A stretch of DNA of 44,418 bases from a virus. Position 1 is the stretch's first letter, and every line of letters begins with the position of its first letter. A program made the position numbers and the translations under genes. The stretch lies in IMG/VR virus record IMGVR_UViG_3300021185_001090, positions 1 through 44,418 of that record. One strand, written 5' to 3'. The notes beneath the pieces were generated by a model. The model worked only from the letters and a program-made list of their open reading frames with translations, had not been told where the DNA came from and did not search any database. Shown here one piece after another: positions 40,825 to 44,418 of the stretch.

Positions 40825-41237
40825 TCAACGGTCGAGCTAAGGGTCACGCGTTTGAGCGGGAGCTTATCAAGATGTTTCATGATGAGTTCGGTGATTGCGC
40901 GTCTCACCTAAAGCGTAACCTCGACCAGTACCAGACCTGCGGCAAGGCTGACATTGAGTTCCATAACCTCATGATTGAAGCCAAGCGATACGCCAGCGGG
41001 CATTGGCACAAGCCTGAGTGGTGGGAGCAGGCTAAGACATCGGCGGGAGATGATTACATACCAGTGCTTATCTATAAGTACGACCGCCAGCCCATACGCA
41101 TGGTATTTCCGTTACGGACATTCAAGGAATACTCGTTCAAAACTGTTGAGACAATCACGGTGGATTGGGAGACAGGCATCTTGCTGATGCGAGAGCTGTT
41201 GGAGGTTCCTGAAAATGAAAACGCGAATACACGTTAA
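40821..41237 (+). CDS. PD-(D/E)xK endonuclease, Holliday junction resolvase-like
   Basis: 138 residues. The core is E12 (HAFERELIK), D44 (CGKADIEF) and E53-A-K55 (MIEAKRY), the catalytic set of the PD-(D/E)xK fold. The overall form is like archaeal Hjc or phage resolvases, with a basic patch (LKRNLDQ) that could bind DNA. It would resolve junctions before packaging. The start is TTG 40821, overlapping the previous stop, since no ATG stands before the core. Confidence 0.75.
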   Translation: MINGRAKGHAFERELIKMFHDEFGDCASHLKRNLDQYQTCGKADIEFHNLMIEAKRYASGHWHKPEWWEQAKTSAGDDYIPVLIYKYDRQPIRMVFPLRTFKEYSFKTVETITVDWETGILLMRELLEVPENENANTR

Positions 41238-41442
41238 TCAGCACAACATAAGAGCTAACGCAAAAGGAGCTGACTCTCCTGTCCTCACGGTCAAAGATTA
41301 TAAGGAAAATCGCAAAGTAAATATGGCTGAATTATTGGGTGATGACGGTGAGGTCGTTGCCTCGGTCATATACAGTCCCGATAAGCCCCTTTCGTGCGGT
41401 GCCAAGGTTTGGATCGAGACGGAGCTGGAGGTCAGAACATGA
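41215..41442 (+). CDS. Conserved phage hypothetical protein (KTRIHVNQH family)
   Basis: 75 residues, starting KTRIHVNQHNIRANAKGAD and ending YSPDKPLSCGAKVWIETEL. This pattern is found in many unrelated phages, often near replication or nuclease genes, and is of unknown role; it is beta-rich. GGAGG precedes the ATG at a good distance inside the nuclease gene. Confidence 0.75.
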   Translation: MKTRIHVNQHNIRANAKGADSPVLTVKDYKENRKVNMAELLGDDGEVVASVIYSPDKPLSCGAKVWIETELEVRT

Positions 41443-41723
41443 AGCCAGCAGCGTTCAACGCAGAAATTAAATTAGCGGCGAAAAAAACTTACTACCCCCA
41501 GTGCCTTAAATACATAGAGGACAACCTAGCACCAGAGTTTCATGATCTGGCAAGGGCAACGCTGGTCTACTACCTGCCAAGCAATATTCTCGACCTACCA
41601 AGTAAGGACGAGAGAAGGGCAGCGATAGAAAGCATTCCGCATGACGCAACACCCAGCCACACTAGGCAGCTGGTAGAGCATGGCGTTAAGACGTTGTGGC
41701 AGAAAGAGCGCAATGGGATTTAA
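41439..41723 (+). CDS. Small hypothetical protein in the replication operon
   Basis: 94 residues with helical N- and C-terminal parts and a Tyr/Leu-rich middle (ATLVYYLPSNILDLPSK). It starts at ATG 41439 in an ATGA overlap with the previous stop, with GGAG before it. Basic overall. I do not recognise the family. Confidence 0.6.
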   Translation: MKPAAFNAEIKLAAKKTYYPQCLKYIEDNLAPEFHDLARATLVYYLPSNILDLPSKDERRAAIESIPHDATPSHTRQLVEHGVKTLWQKERNGI

Positions 41724-42147
41724 GGATGATCTAAAGAGGGGCGTTGCTGTTGAGGATGATCTGCTTCGACGGCTGCGTGCCATCTTCCCAAACGCTAAGC
41801 GAGCAGAGGGGCTGCACCCTCAGTGGGACATAGAGATTCCTGAGCTGGGTAAAACTGTTGAGGTTAAATACGATCCGATGAGCCAGAAGACCGGCAACAT
41901 TGTGATTGAGTACTACCACAACAAGCCATCGGCATTTAGTGTTTCTATTGCAGACTACTGGTTGATTGATACAGGCAATGGGGAGTATTGGTTTAGCAGG
42001 GAGGGGATACTGGAGTGTATCTTGCTGGAGGGAATGGAGCCGGTCTGCTTTACTGGTACTACAGACCGGCATCCAAAGTGGGTCTTTCTTATTCCTAAAT
42101 GCGTTTTAATTCGATACTCAAACGCAGTGCTAGCAGGGCAACCTTAG
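41713..42147 (+). CDS. Second PD-(D/E)xK-type nuclease-like protein
   Basis: 144 residues. The segment WDIEIPELGKTVEVKYD gives D39 and E50-V-K52, with E14 in the first helix, the PD-(D/E)xK core in standard order. A basic helix (DLLRRLRAIFPNAKRAEG) precedes it. The remainder is beta-rich with several Tyr and Trp. The frame is open from 41680, but ATG 41713 has AAAGAG upstream and is preferred. It is the last gene of the rightward operon and runs 53 bp into the convergent gene on the other strand. Confidence 0.65.
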   Translation: MGFKDDLKRGVAVEDDLLRRLRAIFPNAKRAEGLHPQWDIEIPELGKTVEVKYDPMSQKTGNIVIEYYHNKPSAFSVSIADYWLIDTGNGEYWFSREGILECILLEGMEPVCFTGTTDRHPKWVFLIPKCVLIRYSNAVLAGQP

Positions 42148-42280
42148 GCATAGGTGACGACCGATGCTGCCTTAGCCAGTTCTTCACTGACTCGGGGCTA
42201 ACCTCAATCAAGTCAGCGACCTGCCTTATAGTCAGGTTATGCTTTTTTATTATCTCAATCAGCTCGTCGTTTGTTGACAT
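42095..42280 (-). CDS. Small HTH protein (Cro-like)
   Basis: 61 residues with a standard helix-turn-helix (LTIRQVADLIEVSPESVKNW). Near-complete for a Cro-sized protein. A longer frame to 42382 is open but ATG 42280 has GAGAGAGG at good spacing and avoids overlap with the membrane peptide. It lies at the 3' end of the leftward small-gene operon. It probably acts as a transcription regulator of phage or host genes. Confidence 0.75.
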   Translation of the reverse strand: MSTNDELIEIIKKHNLTIRQVADLIEVSPESVKNWLRQHRSSPMPKVALLALRLSIELKRI

Positions 42281-42410
42281 CGCTGACCTCTCTCTTTCGT
42301 CGTTCGTCATAGAATCTCTGCCTATCGTTGGCGTGTAGTATGGCGCCCGCAAAGGCAAAAGCAAAGATCGTCGCAGCGACAATAGCGATAAACCACTCTA
42401 AATAAATCAT
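42255..42410 (-). CDS. 51-residue membrane protein
   Basis: The product has one strong membrane segment (WFIAIVAATIFAFAFAGAI, residues 6-24) followed by a charged, mostly basic tail. GGGAGA precedes ATG 42410 at about 7 nt. The start overlaps the previous stop as ATGA, and the end overlaps the HTH gene. Coupling and spacing support a real gene. It could be an exclusion, inhibition or lysis-control peptide. Confidence 0.55.
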   Translation of the reverse strand: MIYLEWFIAIVAATIFAFAFAGAILHANDRQRFYDERRKREVSDVNKRRAD

Positions 42411-42718
42411 CGGTATTCTCCCATATCAACGACGTTGTCGGTCAGGGGTCTGATCCGGCACTCGGTCTCGTATTCCATGTAATCGCCTAGCCACTCGTGG
42501 TTGTGGGTGACGCCCCAGAGATCGGTGTTCAGGTCTTCTACCTTGGCGTACTCGACTGCTGCGCGAACAGCGTAAGGGTGCATCTCGGCAAACACTCTGC
42601 GCGTGGGTATATCGCAGGATGATATGGCTGAGTGCAGATCGCTTAGGGCTTTGGCTATATGCTCGGTTCGGGTGTCAGCAATGCCAGCTTCTTTCAGTTT
42701 TTGCTCAAATAAGAACAT
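42407..42718 (-). CDS. Hypothetical early protein
   Basis: 103 residues. Predicted helical front half (FLFEQKLKEAGIADTRTEHIA) with a conserved-looking HPYAVRAAVEYAK and a WLGDYMEYETECR segment. A GTG at 42754 is open in frame, but ATG 42718 has GAGGA at 7 nt and is preferred. It is the first gene after the internal terminator of this operon. Not recognised. Confidence 0.6.
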   Translation of the reverse strand: MFLFEQKLKEAGIADTRTEHIAKALSDLHSAISSCDIPTRRVFAEMHPYAVRAAVEYAKVEDLNTDLWGVTHNHEWLGDYMEYETECRIRPLTDNVVDMGEYR

Positions 42719-42780
42719 AGGGTCTTCCTCTTTGGTTAGTTCATCCCAGATCACCCGCAGGTTGCCTCGGAGAAACTTAC

Positions 42781-42805
42781 AAAAAAGGACGCCATCCGTA
42801 GCGTC
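42781..42805 (-). terminator. Rho-independent terminator inside the leftward operon
   Basis: On the minus strand, GACGCTA, loop CGGA, TGGCGTC (one G-T pair), then C and six T residues. A second perfect hairpin GTGCTGA/TCAGCAC (42812-42828) precedes it. It would stop most transcripts coming from the right. Confidence 0.8.
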
Positions 42806-42869
42806 TGATAGGTGCTGACTCTCAGCACAGGGAGGAGAAAATTGCTATGTACACAAATGGGTTTAAAAG

Positions 42870-42965
42870 TTACCCAATATGTGCAGCGTAGATGTGCAGA
42901 TAGGATACGATTGCTATAAAGCTAAAAAGCAGGGTGATTTGAGCCGCCATTAAATAATTTCTCAC
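42870..42965 (-). CDS. 31-residue membrane peptide
   Basis: GTG start at 42965 overlaps the previous stop as GTGA, with a perfect ribosome site (GGAGGTGA) 5-8 nt upstream. The product is a single hydrophobic segment (TLLFSFIAIVSYLHIYAAH) with a short basic start. It is too short for routine gene calling. Its overlap and signal strength argue for expression. The terminator hairpins follow 42 bp later. Confidence 0.6.
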   Translation of the reverse strand: MRNYLMAAQITLLFSFIAIVSYLHIYAAHIG

Positions 42966-43141
42966 CAGCTCACCTCCGCGTATTCTGTGACATCGTTGCT
43001 GTCGCAATCTGGGCAGTGGAAGTAGTAGGTCACCCGCTCAACAGATTGGTCACCATATGGCTCGTGATCTATCTCCTGCGACACGCGCAGCTCTGAGTAG
43101 TCGCCAAAGAACGTGCAGTCTTCGCATTTCCATTTATTCAT
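42962..43141 (-). CDS. 59-residue zinc-ribbon protein
   Basis: The product has CEDC (residues 6-9) and CPDC (about 43-46), a classical two-knuckle zinc ribbon, joined by a strand-rich segment (VERVTYYFHC). Frame is open from 43189, but ATG 43141 has GGAGGTGG at good spacing and overlaps the previous stop. It may bind nucleic acid or RNA polymerase as a small early regulator. Confidence 0.7.
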   Translation of the reverse strand: MNKWKCEDCTFFGDYSELRVSQEIDHEPYGDQSVERVTYYFHCPDCDSNDVTEYAEVSW

Positions 43142-43491
43142 TACGCCACCTCCAGTCTGCGCTCGACAGCCTGATAAACGCTGCCGCAAAACTTGGTGTC
43201 CAGATGGTCGCTGATCACCACCATAGGGCTACCCTCGCTGCCGTTGTCATAGATCAGGTAGAACCACCCAAGGGGCAGACCGTCAGGCGCTGATGCCTCG
43301 ACAAAGTCCTCACCGGTGCTGGTTAGGTGCTCTAGTATTTCCATGTAATCGTTTGAAAGGTACAGGCAAGTCTCTTCGCCATCGTTGACGCTGACGCTAC
43401 AGTTTCTCGACAGCAGCTCATCAATCAGGATTTGAACCGCAACCCGATCAGCCATATTGCAGTACTCAGGGAGTTTTGGATTAAATTCCAT
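43141..43491 (-). CDS. Hypothetical early protein
   Basis: 116 residues: N-terminal NPKLPEYCNMADRVAVQILIDELL, a beta middle and SDHLDTKFCGSVYQAVERRLEVA at the end. Mixed alpha/beta and acidic. A GTG one codon earlier is possible, but ATG 43491 has GGAGGTGG and a one-base overlap with the previous stop. Not recognised. Confidence 0.65.
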   Translation of the reverse strand: MEFNPKLPEYCNMADRVAVQILIDELLSRNCSVSVNDGEETCLYLSNDYMEILEHLTSTGEDFVEASAPDGLPLGWFYLIYDNGSEGSPMVVISDHLDTKFCGSVYQAVERRLEVA

Positions 43492-43754
43492 CACGCCACC
43501 TCCTTAAACATCTCACGGATCAGGGTAATAGAGGTGCGGTACTTGTCGCGCTTTAGCTTGCCGCCCTTGGACCTGTAAAATGCGTAAGGCTTCTCGAGTT
43601 GCAGGTTCTTTAAGCCTCGATAGACTACAAACTCGCAACCATCAAGTAGCGGCGCCTTGTAGTCACCCAGACGGTTTTTTCTGTGGTAGCGCCGAAGTCC
43701 CATGCTGTCGGCAGGGATCACGCCGTTTCGGATTGTGGCAATGTAGTACTTCAC
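43491..43754 (-). CDS. Basic hypothetical early protein
   Basis: 87 residues from GTG 43754, which has AGGAGGT 5 nt upstream, a perfect ribosome site; an in-frame ATG at 43826 has none. The product is basic (RRYHRKNRLGDYK, SKGGKLKRDKYRTS) with a short beta core (CEFVVYRGLKNLQ) and could bind nucleic acid. Its final residues (KEVA) are coded by the ribosome site of the next gene. Not recognised. Confidence 0.6.
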   Translation of the reverse strand: MKYYIATIRNGVIPADSMGLRRYHRKNRLGDYKAPLLDGCEFVVYRGLKNLQLEKPYAFYRSKGGKLKRDKYRTSITLIREMFKEVA

Positions 43755-43888
43755 AGTGACCTCCTCGGTCGTTAGTTTTCCAAGACCCAGTAGCTGGCTG
43801 GCACCCGTGTAGATTCTAGGTGTCATTCCCGCACAGCTGTTTATCGTCAGGTGGACGCTGGGTTTCGACCGGTAACTAGCCGGTCTCG

Positions 43889-44098
43889 TCAGTTGGATAG
43901 AGTAAGGTTGGATTTGATCTGGTTGCAGGCACGCTCTAGAGCGATCAGGGTCTGGAGGTTGGGGTTGCGCTTACCGTTGATGATTTCTGAGACGGTGTTG
44001 AGGTGAAGACCTGCGAGGTCAGCCACCCGCTGCCTGTTGCGCTGTTTAAGCACAAATAGGGACAGCTCGCCGTAGAGTCGCTCAAAGTCACTAGACAC
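43889..44098 (-). CDS. Small HTH regulator (XRE type)
   Basis: 69 residues. The HTH is standard: RQRVADLAGLHLNTVSEI with helix 4-5 NGKRNPNLQTLIALERAC. GTG 44098 has GGGAGG 6 nt upstream and overlaps the previous gene by 8 nt. Whole length is one DNA-binding domain, like Cro or an early control protein. Confidence 0.8.
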   Translation of the reverse strand: MSSDFERLYGELSLFVLKQRNRQRVADLAGLHLNTVSEIINGKRNPNLQTLIALERACNQIKSNLTLSN

Positions 44099-44270
44099 TA
44101 CGCGCCTCCCTTAGCTCCGAGATTCTGACCATCTGCTGGTCAATGATCTTGCCCATGCGTAACAGCTCTGCCCGTGCACTTTCGTTGTCGGGGTTGCATT
44201 GCAGTGTGTGAACCAGCAGGTGAGCGGTTTCTTCCCAAGTGGGGGTGCAGTCGATTAATTTAGTTGTCAT
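44091..44270 (-). CDS. Small conserved phage hypothetical protein
   Basis: 59 residues, PTWEETAHLLVHTLQCNPDNES followed by ARAELLRMGKIIDQQM. This pattern (PTW, then a helix pair with AR-EL-RM) is widespread in phages of proteobacteria and of unknown function. Frame is open from 44288, but ATG 44270 has GAGGAGG at good distance. Confidence 0.65.
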   Translation of the reverse strand: MTTKLIDCTPTWEETAHLLVHTLQCNPDNESARAELLRMGKIIDQQMVRISELREARSV

Positions 44271-44293
44271 GATTTGCCTCCTCGGCATTGATT

Positions 44294-44418
44294 TTAGTGG
44301 TAGCGCTCGTCGCCTAATTCTTGCAGCACCGAGTAGGTGTCTCCGATTTCATCTATGAGGTCTTCTCGCTCCTGATTTAGGAGCTTGATGCTAGCCTCTA
44401 CTTCGGTCAGCTTGGCTT
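44294..44418 (-). CDS. Coiled-coil hypothetical protein, 3' part only
   Basis: The frame is open to the right edge of the window, so the 5' part is missing. The visible 40 residues (KLTEVEASIKLLNQEREDLI, then DTYSVLQELGDERYH) form one heptad-rich helix. Too little for a family call. Confidence 0.5.
   Translation of the reverse strand, partial: AKLTEVEASIKLLNQEREDLIDEIGDTYSVLQELGDERYH

Noticed and set aside
42847-42891. 14-codon plus-strand frame after a GGGAGGAG site
   Set aside because: Very short, antisense to the 31-residue peptide gene and near the terminator hairpins; the site may be chance.
43867-43885. Hairpin GACCGG/CCGGTC as a terminator
   Set aside because: Six-bp stem with seven-nt loop and no T run on either strand.

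Overview
The window is a contiguous piece of a temperate, podovirus-like dsDNA phage of a (probably marine) gammaproteobacterium. The phage assignment rests on an unbroken virion gene series: portal C-terminus, scaffold, HK97-fold capsid, adaptors, fibres, and a gp14/gp16-like internal protein cluster. The temperate assignment rests on a tyrosine integrase, a CI-like repressor, and a 55-nt copy of the 3' part of a tRNA-Thr(CGT) beside the integrase. That sequence is typical of an attP core and of gammaproteobacterial tRNA-Thr. No host gene is visible, and phage genes lie on both sides of the att core, so the sequence looks like the unintegrated form. The portal is cut at the left edge and a small coiled-coil gene at the right edge. 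Terminase, a clear endolysin and any DNA polymerase are not in the window.

Region 1-32093 (+ strand) is the late virion block. It runs portal, small coupled ORF, scaffold, major capsid protein (followed by a strong terminator), head-tail adaptors, repeat-rich tail proteins, and a 1520-residue fibre with a C-terminal S74 chaperone domain. Then come a holin candidate, a nozzle-like tail protein, a 1398-residue J-like fibre with coiled-coil repeats, and four internal-virion-type proteins. The block ends with a 2740-residue polyvalent protein (HExxH metallopeptidase motif, LPD38-like C-terminus), two overlapping exported proteins and a membrane-anchored coiled-coil protein. An out-of-frame ORF with a good ribosome site sits inside the disordered linker of the 2740-residue gene.

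Region 32094-33725 is the integration module: a 63-residue membrane protein, the tRNA-derived att core, two 15-bp direct repeats (candidate integrase arm sites), the integrase, and a leader with stacked hairpins. Region 33726-37075 (- strand) carries, from right to left, the repressor, a 53-residue ORF, a DUF1071/Sak-type annealing protein, a YqaJ exonuclease, an SSB-like protein ending in an acidic DDDLPF tip, and two small proteins. The annealing gene has its own promoter with a perfect 8-bp dyad on the -10, and the integrase leader shares part of that sequence.

Region 37139-42147 (+ strand) is the replication/early operon. Its promoter (TTGATA-17-TAATAT) has a dyad in the spacer. The first gene is a lambda-O-like initiator with three 15-bp iterons and an AT-rich stretch inside it, a likely origin. 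A TOPRIM/RecA helicase, a Ref-like nuclease, DUF3310, two PD-(D/E)xK nucleases and small proteins follow. Region 42095-44418 (- strand) is a convergent operon of very small, tightly coupled genes: two HTH proteins, a zinc-ribbon protein, and 31- and 51-residue membrane peptides. An intrinsic terminator lies in its middle.

Together the genes suggest lambda-type logic (repressor, initiator with internal origin, annealing protein plus exonuclease, host polymerase) attached to a marine podovirus virion module.
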